Shown in pieces: positions 49,347-58,257 of a DNA stretch of 64,000 nucleotides. Origin of the DNA: Sphingomonas cannabina (GTDB lineage Bacteria > Pseudomonadota > Alphaproteobacteria > Sphingomonadales > Sphingomonadaceae); assembly GCF_021391395.1 (NCBI RefSeq), contig NZ_CP090059.1, positions 2,651,001 to 2,715,000 on the forward strand. Direction: 5' to 3'. The position numbers and the translations under genes were made by a program. The notes below the pieces were generated by a model. That model was not told where the DNA came from. It made no database searches and saw only the letters and a program-made list of their open reading frames with translations. Position 1 is the first letter of the stretch, and the number at the start of each line of letters is the position of its first letter.

Positions 49347-50512
49347 GCTGATCCTCCCTGACCCTGGCTTTGCATGATTTGAGTGATCGTCTCGGGCACG
49401 GGGCGGCGGTCCGCCTTCAGCGCGCGGGCATAGAGCGCCTCGATCTGATCGAGCACGCCGCGCCATCCGAAGCCGGCCAGACGCGGCGCCAATGCCGCAT
49501 CCCGGGCTTCGATCGCCTCATAGGCGGCGAGATCGGCGAGAAAGCGATCGACGTCCCTACCCCGCTCGAACGCGATCGCGGTCCCGCATCCGACGCGGGC
49601 AATGGTCCGGCGAAAGGGCGCGATGTCGCTGAGCAGCGGGTAGAGACCCGCCCCCACCCCCTCCACCGCCGCGACACCGAACCCCTCGAAGGCGGAGGCG
49701 CACGCATAGACGCTGCTGCGCGCGATCAGGCGCCGCAGGTCGTCGTCGCTCGGCAGCGCGTGGAGCTCGACGGCATCCTCGACGCCTTCCGCCCGGGCCC
49801 AGGAGCGGAGCTGGTCCAGCGAGACGCCCATTTCCTTGCCAGCGACGATCAGCCGCCACGCGGGATCGCGCTCGCGCAGCCCTGCGAACCAGGCGATCAG
49901 CCGGTCGAGCCCCTTGTTGGGCGCGAGCCGGCCGAAATAGATCATCGTCCTGGCGCCCGGTGCCGCCAGGCCGGCGAACTTGGCGGTATCGACCGCATTC
50001 TCGACCGCCACCACCTTGCTGCCGGCGATCCGCTCGAAGATCGCCGCATCCGCGATGCCGGAAGCGGCGACGAAGGCATAATTGCGCAGCGTCGCCCGCG
50101 TGATCCCGTGGAACCACAGCCGCTTGATCGTGCGGGCAAACGGGGTGTGGAAGAAGCCGCCGTGTGTCGACAGGATCAGCGGCTTGCCGTGCAGCGGCCG
50201 CAGCCAGCCGAGAAAGTCGGCGAAGAAGTCCACGCCATGGACATGCACGATCTCGGCATTACCGATGTGACGCAACACCCCCGGCGCGAAGGGATATTTG
50301 GGCGAGCCGCGGTACGGCACGCGGACGATCTCGACCCCGTTGCGCCACTCGCTGGACGCCAACCGCCGGCCATCGCTGTAGAAGATGCGGTTGAGCGTCA
50401 CCACGCGTACCTGATGTCCTTCGCGTGCCTGGCGCTCGGCCAGCGACGATACCGTCGCCTCGACCCCGCCGACGCCGGGCGGGTACTGCCGGACGGCATG
50501 AACGATCCTCAT
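49343..50512 (-). CDS. Glycosyltransferase family 4
   Basis: The 389-aa GT-B enzyme begins MRIVHAVRQYPPGVGGVEAT, typical of GT4 enzymes. Its donor domain has MIYFGRLAPNKGLDRLIAWF, HALPSDDDLRRLIARSSVY and SAFEGFGVAAVEGVGAGLYP. It likely adds one sugar to the lipid-linked repeat unit on the inner face of the membrane. GGGGAG lies before the ATG. It is coupled to the export lipoprotein. Donor and linkage are not readable. Confidence 0.9.
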   Translation of the reverse strand: MRIVHAVRQYPPGVGGVEATVSSLAERQAREGHQVRVVTLNRIFYSDGRRLASSEWRNGVEIVRVPYRGSPKYPFAPGVLRHIGNAEIVHVHGVDFFADFLGWLRPLHGKPLILSTHGGFFHTPFARTIKRLWFHGITRATLRNYAFVAASGIADAAIFERIAGSKVVAVENAVDTAKFAGLAAPGARTMIYFGRLAPNKGLDRLIAWFAGLRERDPAWRLIVAGKEMGVSLDQLRSWARAEGVEDAVELHALPSDDDLRRLIARSSVYACASAFEGFGVAAVEGVGAGLYPLLSDIAPFRRTIARVGCGTAIAFERGRDVDRFLADLAAYEAIEARDAALAPRLAGFGWRGVLDQIEALYARALKADRRPVPETITQIMQSQGQGGSA

Positions 50513-50551
50513 GCCGCCGCTCCCCAGCGCGAGGCGAGACGCGTGCGCATC

Positions 50552-51319
50552 TCAGTACGCGTTCCGGTCGCGGACCATCAGCGGGATGGTCTGCAGCAGG
50601 ATGGCGAGATCGAAGAACAGCGACCAGCGCTCGATATATTCGCAATCGGCGCGAACCCGTGCCTCCATGCAGGAGAGATCATGGATTTCGCCGCGCAACC
50701 CGCGAATCTGCGCGAGGCCCGTCATGCCGGGTTTCGCGCGGAAGCGCCGGGCATAATCGCCGATCAGCAGGCCGTAGCGGCGGTCATGCGCGACCGCATG
50801 CGGCCGCGGCCCGACCAGCGACATGTCGCCCGCGAGCACATTGAACAGCTGCGGCAGCTCGTCGAGGCTCGTGCTCCGGAGCAGTGCACCGATCGGCGTC
50901 ACGCGCGCGTCGTTGCGCGTCGCATGGGCAATGCCGTCGCCGTCCTCCAGCACGCGCATCGTCCGGAATTTCCAGACGGCGAAGACGCGTCCGTTCAACC
51001 CGGTACGGCTCTGTCGGAAGAGGATCGGACCCGGGCTCGTCACCCGCACCGCCAATGCAATCAGCATCAACGACGGCAGCAGCAGGATCAGCAGGAGGAG
51101 CGCGACGCTCACGTCCATCGCCCGCTTGGCCCAGGACGTCGCCGCCGGCGTCGCGAAGGCCTGTATCGTTTCCGTCGGCAGCGAGATGACGATGGTCGAG
51201 ACAGAAGGCGCCGAGGCCGCAGGCCGCACCGGGACAGGGCTGTTCGTAGGAACCGGGACCGGCGCAGCCTCAGAGAAGTTCGCCGGAGCGCTCTCGACCG
51301 CCGTCCCGTACCCGCTCAT
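50552..51319 (-). CDS. Priming sugar transferase (undecaprenyl-phosphate sugar-1-P transferase, GelB-like)
   Basis: The 255-aa protein carries one N-terminal membrane helix (MDVSVALLLLILLLPSLMLI) and the bacterial sugar transferase domain: SPGPILFRQSRTGLNGR, WKFRTMRV, LLRSTSLDELPQLFNVL, GDMSLVGPRPH and KPGMTGLAQIRG. It should start the repeat unit by moving hexose-1-phosphate to undecaprenyl phosphate. It has a proline-rich variable N terminus instead of the four-helix region of WbaP. It lies at the start of an AT-rich 149-nt gap that probably holds its own promoter. Confidence 0.92.
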   Translation of the reverse strand: MSGYGTAVESAPANFSEAAPVPVPTNSPVPVRPAASAPSVSTIVISLPTETIQAFATPAATSWAKRAMDVSVALLLLILLLPSLMLIALAVRVTSPGPILFRQSRTGLNGRVFAVWKFRTMRVLEDGDGIAHATRNDARVTPIGALLRSTSLDELPQLFNVLAGDMSLVGPRPHAVAHDRRYGLLIGDYARRFRAKPGMTGLAQIRGLRGEIHDLSCMEARVRADCEYIERWSLFFDLAILLQTIPLMVRDRNAY

Positions 51320-51468
51320 GACCAGGCCCTCGCTCGATCTTTTCGAGAACTAGAGGTACAGGACGCCGGAGGTGGTCGAAATTAATCAGAAGTTTACGAA
51401 CAGGATCATTGGTATATCGCTGCGTATAACTCTAAAGATGACAAATTTATCTTATAAAATATCGTGAG

Positions 51469-52206
51469 TTATGTGGCCATGATTGTACCAACCACTCTGG
51501 TCTTCATATCATTCAAACGGTTTATGACGTGCGCAATCTCTTCTACTGAAGTGGTATTGTTCCTGACGACCACAACCGCAGCGTCGATGGCCTCGCACAC
51601 GGCCGCAGGCTCGCCGAACGGCACCCCGGCGTCGACGATCATCATTCCGTAGCTTTCCAGCAGCCGCATCGCGCCGTGATGGAAGTGCTGGCCGTCGAGC
51701 AGCACCGGCGCGTTCGCGGCCGTCTTGCCACCGGGCAGAACGACGAGATCGGCAACCGGCGACGGCTGCACGAGCGTCCGCACGTCGGCTTCGCCCGACA
51801 GCGCCGCCACCAGCCCGGCCGACTCGTGCAGCCCGAAGAACAGGTGCTGCGACGGCTGCTCGAGATTGGCGTCGACCAGAACCGTCGGCGTTCCGCCCTG
51901 CGCATAGGTGATCGCCAGATTGGCGGCGAGCACCGATGCCTCCAGCCCGGCCCCCGCACCGAGCACCGCGACCGAGCGGATCGGCGGCTCGTCGGGCAGC
52001 GGCAGCGCCGAGATCGACAGGCGCAGGCTGCGCGCGAGCCGGGCGATGGCGTTGTCCGGATCGTACGCCGCGACGGCGAGCGGACTCAGCCGCCCGTCCT
52101 CCGGCGCCAGCAGGGCCTCCCCTGCCGTGCCCTCGTTTCGCGGCGCCTCGTCGACCGCATCCGCATCGTGGACGAGCACCGCATGCTCGGTGGATCGTAT
52201 CCGCAT
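51469..52206 (-). CDS. BY-kinase-like protein with degenerate P-loop (GelE-like)
   Basis: The 245-aa protein has the fold of the cytoplasmic ATPase half of bacterial tyrosine kinases: SVAVLGAGAGLEASVLAANL at the P-loop position (about 78-97), then PTVLVDANLEQP at Walker A' (about 107-118) and MMIVDAGVPFGEP. The usual GEGKS/T is replaced (GAGLEAS, no lysine), Walker A' lacks the usual DLR, and the C-terminal tyrosine cluster is missing (ends VVGTIMAT). It probably cannot phosphorylate and may serve as a structural partner of the adjacent co-polymerase. The TGATG overlap with the next gene couples them. Confidence 0.82.
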   Translation of the reverse strand: MRIRSTEHAVLVHDADAVDEAPRNEGTAGEALLAPEDGRLSPLAVAAYDPDNAIARLARSLRLSISALPLPDEPPIRSVAVLGAGAGLEASVLAANLAITYAQGGTPTVLVDANLEQPSQHLFFGLHESAGLVAALSGEADVRTLVQPSPVADLVVLPGGKTAANAPVLLDGQHFHHGAMRLLESYGMMIVDAGVPFGEPAAVCEAIDAAVVVVRNNTTSVEEIAHVINRLNDMKTRVVGTIMAT

Positions 52207-53576
52207 CAAACCCCTCCCGCCTTGAGCTCCCTAAGCTGCGGGAGCGCCTTGAAATCGAAGGTCCCGAGCACCGGCACGCCGGTATTCTCGAACAGGCTGC
52301 TGACCGTCCGGATGATCGGCCGGCGCAGTTCCATCGCCACCGCGGCGATGATGCCGAGGCCGAGACCGCCGAGCGCGGCCAGCAGCAGCAGCAGCGGCAC
52401 GTTCGGGGTGGCCGGCAGCAGCGGCGGCGTGGCGCGGTCGACCTGCTGGGCGTTGGTGGTCGGCAATCCGCTCTGCAGCCGCATCATGTTGAGCCGCTGC
52501 GTGACCGCCTCATAGGCCTTCTGCGCGCTGGTGACCTCGTTCTGGAGCGCTTCGAGCTGCGCCTGATTGGCGGTCACCGCCAGCATCCGTCCCCGCTGAG
52601 CATTTACGAGTCGCTGCAGCTGCGACTCCCGCGAGGATGCAGCCGAGCTCGCGACGCGGACCGTCTGGCTGGCGGCCCCTGTCTCGGCGCGGAGCTTGGC
52701 ACGGAGCGTGTCACGCTCCGCCCTTGCGGCGACCAGATCCGGGTGCGCGTCGCCATGCGTCGACGCCAGCTCGGAGAGTTTCGCCTCGCTCACGGCGACC
52801 TGCTGGCGCAGCGACTCGATCACCGCGCTCGACTGCACGTCGGGCGACTGCGAGACGCGGTTGCCGGCGCGCGCGCGCATGTCGGCGGCGGCGCCCTCGG
52901 CCGACGCCAGCTGCGAGGACAGCGCGCTCAGCCGGTCGGCCTCGAGCGCCAGGGCATTGCCGTCGACCATGCCGTGGCTGCGCTGGAAATCGGTGACCGC
53001 GGCCTGCGCGCGCTCCAGATTGCCGCGGACCTCCGTGGTCTGCTGCTGGAACCAGCGGGCATATTGCTTGGCGGTGTTGGTGCTGATCTCCATGCGCAGC
53101 GCCACGAAGTTGCGCGCGAAGCTGTTGGCGAGCCGCGCCGCCGTGCGCGGGTCGTTCGCCGTATAGCGCACGGCGAGCACGTTGGTGTCCCTCTCCGGCG
53201 CCACCTGGACATGCTGCAGCACGTCCGACACGAGCCAGGTGTCGAACGAGCGTCCCGGCTCGCCGGCCTTGCGCCACTTGCGCTGCATGTCCGGATCGGC
53301 GGCGAGCCCCTCCGCGCGGATCACCCGCCGCGCGACCGCATCGCTGCGGATGAGGTCGGCCTGGGTGCCGAGCATCGACTTCTCGTTCTGCACCGGCTGC
53401 GAGTTGCGCAGCTCGGGATCAGGGCCGCGATCGTCGAACAGCAGCGACGCGCGCGCGACATAGGTGCGCTCCACCAGCATGAGCCAGCCGGCAGCCAGCG
53501 CGACGGTTGCGGCGAACACCGCGAGGATCAGTCGCCAGCGCGATTTCAGCGCCAGGGCCATGTTTGATTGGAGCAT
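52206..53576 (-). CDS. Wzz-type polysaccharide co-polymerase (GelC-like)
   Basis: The 456-aa protein has membrane helices at about residues 17-36 and 395-420 flanking a long periplasmic coiled-coil region (QLASAEGAAADMRARAGNRV, then SELASTHGDAHPDLVAARAE). The stretch before the second helix is proline-rich (ATPPLLPATPNVPLLL). It has no fused kinase domain; that role would fall to the protein encoded just downstream. It probably governs chain length and links the polymerase to the outer-membrane exit. GGGGAG precedes ATG 53576. Confidence 0.9.
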   Translation of the reverse strand: MLQSNMALALKSRWRLILAVFAATVALAAGWLMLVERTYVARASLLFDDRGPDPELRNSQPVQNEKSMLGTQADLIRSDAVARRVIRAEGLAADPDMQRKWRKAGEPGRSFDTWLVSDVLQHVQVAPERDTNVLAVRYTANDPRTAARLANSFARNFVALRMEISTNTAKQYARWFQQQTTEVRGNLERAQAAVTDFQRSHGMVDGNALALEADRLSALSSQLASAEGAAADMRARAGNRVSQSPDVQSSAVIESLRQQVAVSEAKLSELASTHGDAHPDLVAARAERDTLRAKLRAETGAASQTVRVASSAASSRESQLQRLVNAQRGRMLAVTANQAQLEALQNEVTSAQKAYEAVTQRLNMMRLQSGLPTTNAQQVDRATPPLLPATPNVPLLLLLAALGGLGLGIIAAVAMELRRPIIRTVSSLFENTGVPVLGTFDFKALPQLRELKAGGV

Positions 53577-53599
53577 CGCTTCGACTCCCCTTCGTTGCG

Positions 53600-54928
53600 T
53601 CAGTTGCCCGCCTCGGAAACCGCCTTCAGCCGCGCGCCCTGATGCAGGGCGAGGATCGTCAGCAGAAACTGCGGCGCCGCGCCGTCACGGAAATAGGCCC
53701 GCTCGCTCCGCCCGGTGTCGCGGCGCAGCGCCGGGCCGAGCAGCCCCTCGATCTCTTCGTCCGCACTCAGGCTGTCGCGCATCGCCGCCTCCCGCGCCGC
53801 GCGCTGGATCCGCGTGCGCTTGTCGAGGTCGGCCGCCGCCAGCCGCTGGAACAGCTCGGCATCGCCCGGATTGAGCAGCGCCCATGTGTCGAACGCCCGC
53901 CGCATCGCGACGCGGGTGATGACCAGGTCGACCGCGGCACAATCGCGCCGCACCGCCTCCAATGCGGCGAGATAGCAGAACAGCTGCACATGGTAGGGCG
54001 AGCCGCAGGCGAGATCGGCGATCTCGCCCTGGCTCGCCTCGTCGAAGGTGACGCCGGCGCGCTGCGCGCCCGTGGTGATCAGCGCAAAGGTGTCGTCGCG
54101 CGAGATCCGGCCGATCGGGATCGGCACCAGATGCCGCCTGAGCGACGGATGGCAGAGGATCAGCTCCTCGACCGTCTGCGCGATGCCGACCAGCAGCATC
54201 TGCACCGGCAGCCGTGCATCCGACAGCAGCTTCATCAGCGTCGCGACCTGGCTGTTCACCTCGCCGTCCTCGACGCGGTCGAACTCGTCGAGGATCAGGA
54301 TGATCTGGCAGTCCGGCGTCAGGCGGGAGAAGAGATCCACCACCATCCGCGGCCCGAAATCGCCGGCGAGCAGCGCATCGCGTTCGATGCGGAAACCGTG
54401 CTTCTCGACGAACGGGATGCAGGAATCGGGAATGAAGCCGAGATAGGGGCGGATCAGGTCGGCGAAGGAGGTCGATGCCTCGCACGCCGTGTAGATGACG
54501 ACCGCGCCCTCCTGATCGGCATAGTCGCCGAACACCTGCGCGAGCGACGTCTTTCCCGACCCGCGCGACCCGTGGATGATCGCGTGCTGCCGCCCGACCA
54601 GCACCGCTTCGAACAGCGTCTCCAGCTTGTCGTCGCGGCCGTACAGATTCTGGCGCTGGCGGACCGGATGCGCGGCATCGAAGGCCGCGATGATCCGCGC
54701 AGCCGCGCTGACCGGTGCGAGCCGGGTATTGACCGCGGGACGTCCGCTGCCGAGCCCGGCGCCGGCGGCCGTCCGCTTTAGCGGTTCCGGGGCGATCGCG
54801 GCGACAGTCTGCACCGTGCGCTCCTCCGGCTTGCCGAGCAGCCATCTCAGCGCGCGGCGCCACAGGCTGTCGCGGCGGGTTTCGACAGGGGCGAGGGACA
54901 TGGCGTCCGCTGTCTGCTCGGCGATCAT
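53600..54928 (-). CDS. AAA+ ATPase in EPS operon
   Basis: The 442-aa cytoplasmic protein has Walker A GSRGSGKTS at about 120-128, Walker B IILILDEFDRV near 208-218, a sensor-like LLVGIAQTVEEL and a helical lid. The layout recalls ORC/Cdc6-type or STAND-like ATPases more than transport ATPases. It sits between the polymerase and the co-polymerase, 16 nt after the former, so co-expression is likely. I know no established role for such a protein in EPS export; a regulatory or assembly function is possible. Start ATG 54928 with GAAGGA 10 nt upstream. Confidence 0.8.
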   Translation of the reverse strand: MIAEQTADAMSLAPVETRRDSLWRRALRWLLGKPEERTVQTVAAIAPEPLKRTAAGAGLGSGRPAVNTRLAPVSAAARIIAAFDAAHPVRQRQNLYGRDDKLETLFEAVLVGRQHAIIHGSRGSGKTSLAQVFGDYADQEGAVVIYTACEASTSFADLIRPYLGFIPDSCIPFVEKHGFRIERDALLAGDFGPRMVVDLFSRLTPDCQIILILDEFDRVEDGEVNSQVATLMKLLSDARLPVQMLLVGIAQTVEELILCHPSLRRHLVPIPIGRISRDDTFALITTGAQRAGVTFDEASQGEIADLACGSPYHVQLFCYLAALEAVRRDCAAVDLVITRVAMRRAFDTWALLNPGDAELFQRLAAADLDKRTRIQRAAREAAMRDSLSADEEIEGLLGPALRRDTGRSERAYFRDGAAPQFLLTILALHQGARLKAVSEAGN

Positions 54929-54944
54929 CCGCGAGAATCCTTCT

Positions 54945-56261
54945 TCATCGAACTCTCCATGCTCCGGGACGAATGGGGCCGGCGATCGGCCGACGGCCGG
55001 CTGCGGCAGGGGCGTGCACGGGCCGCAACCGCCCGAGCGCGCGATCCGCGGCCATCCGGTCCCGCACCGCCGAAAGCGAGCGCATGAATCCGGCCAGCAG
55101 CCACATCGGCGCGGCGACCTTCATGCTGAAGATGGCATTCCCCGCCACCAGCAGGTTCATGAAGAAGAAGATGCCGATCCCCCATGCGCAGCGCCTCTGC
55201 GCATCGGATTCGAACGGCACGATCAGCGCGACATAGATCCACAGCGCGATCGCGCCGACGATCGAGCTCGAATAGAGCACATAGGAGTAGCCGCTGTCGG
55301 GAAACTGACCGGACTCGAAGACGCGCGCGCCCAGCGAAGCCGGCAGGTCCGTCAGCGACAGGAGATAGATCGTCTGGCCGAGCCGCCCTGCCAGGTCGTC
55401 CTCGTTCGACGGACCAAGGAAGGTTGCCACCACGATCGCCAGCCCCAGCATGACGAGCGGCAGCAGCAGCGTCGCATAGCGCGGGAGGCGTGGGTAGACG
55501 AAATAGCCGACGACGGAGAGCAGCGCGAAGCCCGACGACATGCGCGTGTTGTTGGAAAGGAGCGCCAGCACCACGAAGGTGACGCCGAGCCATTTCTCCA
55601 GCCGCCCCAGCGACCTCCACATCGCAACGAGGTAGATCAGGATCACGCCGGCGAAATTGGCGAGCGAGGTCTGCTCGATGAAGATCGAGGAGGTTCGCGG
55701 CGTCATGAACACGCCGAAACTGAACCGCCCCTCGAAGCCGAGCGCGTTGCCGAACAGGCCGGTGTCCTCATAGTCGAATTCGCCGAGACCGCGCGTGTTC
55801 TGGTAGTAGTTGAACGGCTGGAAGAACGTCGCATAGCCTTGGCGCGAGCTGAGCTCGAACAGCAGCCCCGCCAGCACGATGCCGATGGCGAGCGCGAACG
55901 CCAGGCGGATGCCGCGCTCGCTCGAACGAAGGCCCAGCATCGTGAACAGCACGATGATGGCGACGTTGCGCAGCGCCTCCACCACCAGCGCGCCGTTGAT
56001 GAAGGAGAGGAACAGCGCGCCCATCAGGAACGCCACGCCGAGGATGACCGGTGGCTCGTCCCGCGGCGACAGGCCACGCGACAGGACGGCAGCGGCCGCG
56101 GTCGCGAGGATGATGAATTCGGCGGCTGCGACTTCGGTCATCGACAGCGTCCGCCCATGCGCATTCACGAAGGCGAGCACGGCATTGTAGGAGATCGCCC
56201 CGACCAGCAGGAAAGCGATCATCCAATCGTGCAATGTCCTTTGGAGCGGCTGGCTACCCAC
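54945..56261 (-). CDS. O-antigen/EPS polymerase (Wzy/GelG-like)
   Basis: The 438-aa protein has about 10-12 membrane segments with a large periplasmic loop containing QGYATFFQPFNYYQNTRGLG and GRFSFGVFMTPRTSSIF. This pattern fits Wzy-type polymerases, which join lipid-linked repeats in the periplasm. The start is GTG 56261 with GGGGA upstream. It is the first gene of the minus-strand EPS operon (polymerase, AAA+, co-polymerase, kinase-like, then priming transferase and later genes). Confidence 0.83.
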   Translation of the reverse strand: MGSQPLQRTLHDWMIAFLLVGAISYNAVLAFVNAHGRTLSMTEVAAAEFIILATAAAAVLSRGLSPRDEPPVILGVAFLMGALFLSFINGALVVEALRNVAIIVLFTMLGLRSSERGIRLAFALAIGIVLAGLLFELSSRQGYATFFQPFNYYQNTRGLGEFDYEDTGLFGNALGFEGRFSFGVFMTPRTSSIFIEQTSLANFAGVILIYLVAMWRSLGRLEKWLGVTFVVLALLSNNTRMSSGFALLSVVGYFVYPRLPRYATLLLPLVMLGLAIVVATFLGPSNEDDLAGRLGQTIYLLSLTDLPASLGARVFESGQFPDSGYSYVLYSSSIVGAIALWIYVALIVPFESDAQRRCAWGIGIFFFMNLLVAGNAIFSMKVAAPMWLLAGFMRSLSAVRDRMAADRALGRLRPVHAPAAAGRRPIAGPIRPGAWRVR

Positions 56262-56606
56262 TTTTAGAGTTCCCCGAGCTCCTTGGTGTTATCATCCAAG
56301 TGTGTTGCGCACGCGGGCGACGAAAAAACGCCAGTCAGCCGTTGCCATCCTTGCTTATCATTGGTTTGGCCGAGCCAAACTTGCTTACGAGTATTAACCC
56401 CCATTAACTGTGGATAATACTTAGATACAATTTTCCGCCGTTTTGCTTTGTGCGAGACAATCCCTACCCGCGCCGCACCTGCCTCAAGGCAGGCGGCGGG
56501 GGACCATGGCGAGTGCGAGGGGGCGTTGGTCCGCCGGCTGCGCAATGCGCACCGGCGCGGGCATCGCCCTGCCCGCAACCTGGCCGGACACAAGGGGGTG
56601 ACGCCA
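56262..56606. promoter_or_regulatory. Divergent EPS promoter region
   Basis: This 345-nt gap lies between the polymerase (-) and oxidoreductase (+) genes and must drive both EPS arms. Its left half is AT-richer. It contains the structured element at 56351-56387. No gene is apparent. Confidence 0.6.
56351..56387. promoter_or_regulatory. Inverted repeat inside paired direct repeats
   Basis: GTTTGGC-CGA-GCCAAAC (56364-56380) is a perfect 7-bp dyad. It is flanked by TTGCTTA at 56351-56357 and 56381-56387, exactly 30 bp apart. The position in the divergent EPS promoter makes it a good operator candidate. Confidence 0.5.
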
Positions 56607-57725
56607 GTGAGCAGCGACAGAAAGATAGCCGTCGTCGGCCTGGGCAAGATGGGTATCTCGCACCTGGCAATCGCCAACGCGACGCCCGGCCTCAGGGTCG
56701 TCGCCGCCTGCGACAGCTCCACGCTGGTCGGCAGCATGGTCGAGAAATACTGCCGAATCCCGGTGCTCCCGAAATTCGATCAGCTGATCGAGCTTCCCGG
56801 TATCGACGGCCTGATCATCGCGGCACCGACGCGGCTCCATGCCGACATGATCCGGGCCGCCCTGGCGCGCGGACTCCACGTCTTCTGCGAGAAGCCGATG
56901 ACCCTGTCGCACCGCGTCAGCAGCGATCTTGCCGAGGAGGCGGCGGTACGCGGGCTGGTCGGGCAGGTCGGCTATCACAACCGCTTCGTCGGGACGTTTC
57001 GCGAGGCCAGGCGGCTGATCGACGCCGGCGCGATCGGCCGCGTCCGTCACGTCCATGCCGAGGCCTATGGCCCGGTCGTCCTCAAGCCCGCCTCCAAGAC
57101 GTGGCGGAGCAAGGCCGGCGAAGGCGGCGGCTGCCTCTATGACTATGCCGCGCATCCCATCAACCTGATGAACTGGTTCGTCGGACGCCCGGACGCCTGC
57201 TCGGGCGGACAGCTCACCCGCCAGTGGTCGACCGAGGTCGACGATGCGGTCTACGCCAATCTGAGCTTCGCGCAGGGCGTCACCGGCCAGGTGTCGGTGA
57301 ACTGGTCCGACGAGACCGCGCGCAAGATGACGACGCGGATCACAGTGATGGGCGACGGCGGCAAGATCGTCGCGGACCGGCAGGAGCTGACGGTGTTCAT
57401 CGGCGCGCGCGGCCAGCCGCCGGCCGGATACTTCCACGGCTGGAACGTCAAGTACATCACCGAGCTCACGCCCCACCCGGCCTTCTACCTTCGCGGCGAG
57501 GAATATTCCGCTCAGCTCGAGGCGTTCGCCATGGCGATGGCCTCGCCCGGTGCGGAGCAGATCAACGATTTCGCCAGCGCCGCCGATACCGATTTCACGC
57601 TGGAGCTGATCCGGCTCGCCGATAGACCGGAGGATAAGCCTGCTCCCGCCGCGGCGGTCAACGGCACCGCCACCGCCTTTCCACCGCGGCGAACCTTGCT
57701 CAGCCGCACGCTGGGGCTGCGCTGA
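56607..57725 (+). CDS. Gfo/Idh/MocA-family oxidoreductase
   Basis: The 372-aa protein has an N-terminal Rossmann fold (KIAVVGLGKMGISHLAIANA, GLIIAAPTRLHADMI), the catalytic-region motif VFCEKPMT and the C-terminal sheet domain (GEGGGCLYDYAAHPINLMNW). It should use NAD(P) to oxidise or reduce a sugar, perhaps a sugar nucleotide for the EPS. GTG 56607 is chosen because AAGGGGG lies 8 nt upstream; GTG 56598 is possible. It starts a plus-strand group with the Alg13-like gene and the unknown gene. Confidence 0.87.
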   Translation: MSSDRKIAVVGLGKMGISHLAIANATPGLRVVAACDSSTLVGSMVEKYCRIPVLPKFDQLIELPGIDGLIIAAPTRLHADMIRAALARGLHVFCEKPMTLSHRVSSDLAEEAAVRGLVGQVGYHNRFVGTFREARRLIDAGAIGRVRHVHAEAYGPVVLKPASKTWRSKAGEGGGCLYDYAAHPINLMNWFVGRPDACSGGQLTRQWSTEVDDAVYANLSFAQGVTGQVSVNWSDETARKMTTRITVMGDGGKIVADRQELTVFIGARGQPPAGYFHGWNVKYITELTPHPAFYLRGEEYSAQLEAFAMAMASPGAEQINDFASAADTDFTLELIRLADRPEDKPAPAAAVNGTATAFPPRRTLLSRTLGLR

Positions 57726-57755
57726 CCGGCGCGGCGGGACGCTGAAGGCAGTGCC

Positions 57756-58244
57756 ATGATCTTCGCATCGGTAGGCTCGATGCTGCCGTTCGACCGTTTC
57801 GTGCGGGCGGTGGACGAGTGGGCGGCGGCGAACCCCGGCGTCCCGGTATTCCTCCAGATCGGCGACGGCGCCTATCGACCTCGCCATGCGGAGAGTGCAC
57901 GCATCCTGCCGCATCAGGACTATGCCGCGCGGCTGGCGCAGTGCCGGCTGTTCGTCGCCCACGCCGGGATCGGGTCGATCGTGCAGGCGCTGGAGATCGG
58001 CAAGCAGATCCTGATGCTGCCGCGGCTGGCGAGGCTCGGCGAGCACACCACCGACCATCAGCTCCATACGATCGAGCGCTTCCGCGACACGCCCGGGCTG
58101 AGGGTCGCCGGCGATACCGACGCGCTGAAGGCGGAGATGAGCACGCTGCTCGCCGCCCCGCTCAGCGGCGGGGCCGCCCTGCCCCCTTATGCTCCGCCCG
58201 AAATGATCGCGAAGATCCGCGACTATCTGCGCGCACCGCGCTGA
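57756..58244 (+). CDS. Alg13-like glycosyltransferase subunit (PssE-type)
   Basis: The 162-aa protein begins MIFASVGSMLPFDRFVRAVD and has the GT28 C-domain nucleotide-sugar motif FVAHAGIGSIVQALEIGKQ, LMLPRLARLGEHTTDHQ. It is the donor-binding half of the two-part enzyme whose membrane half is encoded at 48263-48700. It starts 30 nt after the oxidoreductase and 13 nt before the next gene. Confidence 0.82.
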   Translation: MIFASVGSMLPFDRFVRAVDEWAAANPGVPVFLQIGDGAYRPRHAESARILPHQDYAARLAQCRLFVAHAGIGSIVQALEIGKQILMLPRLARLGEHTTDHQLHTIERFRDTPGLRVAGDTDALKAEMSTLLAAPLSGGAALPPYAPPEMIAKIRDYLRAPR

Positions 58245-58257
58245 GGAGACGACGACG

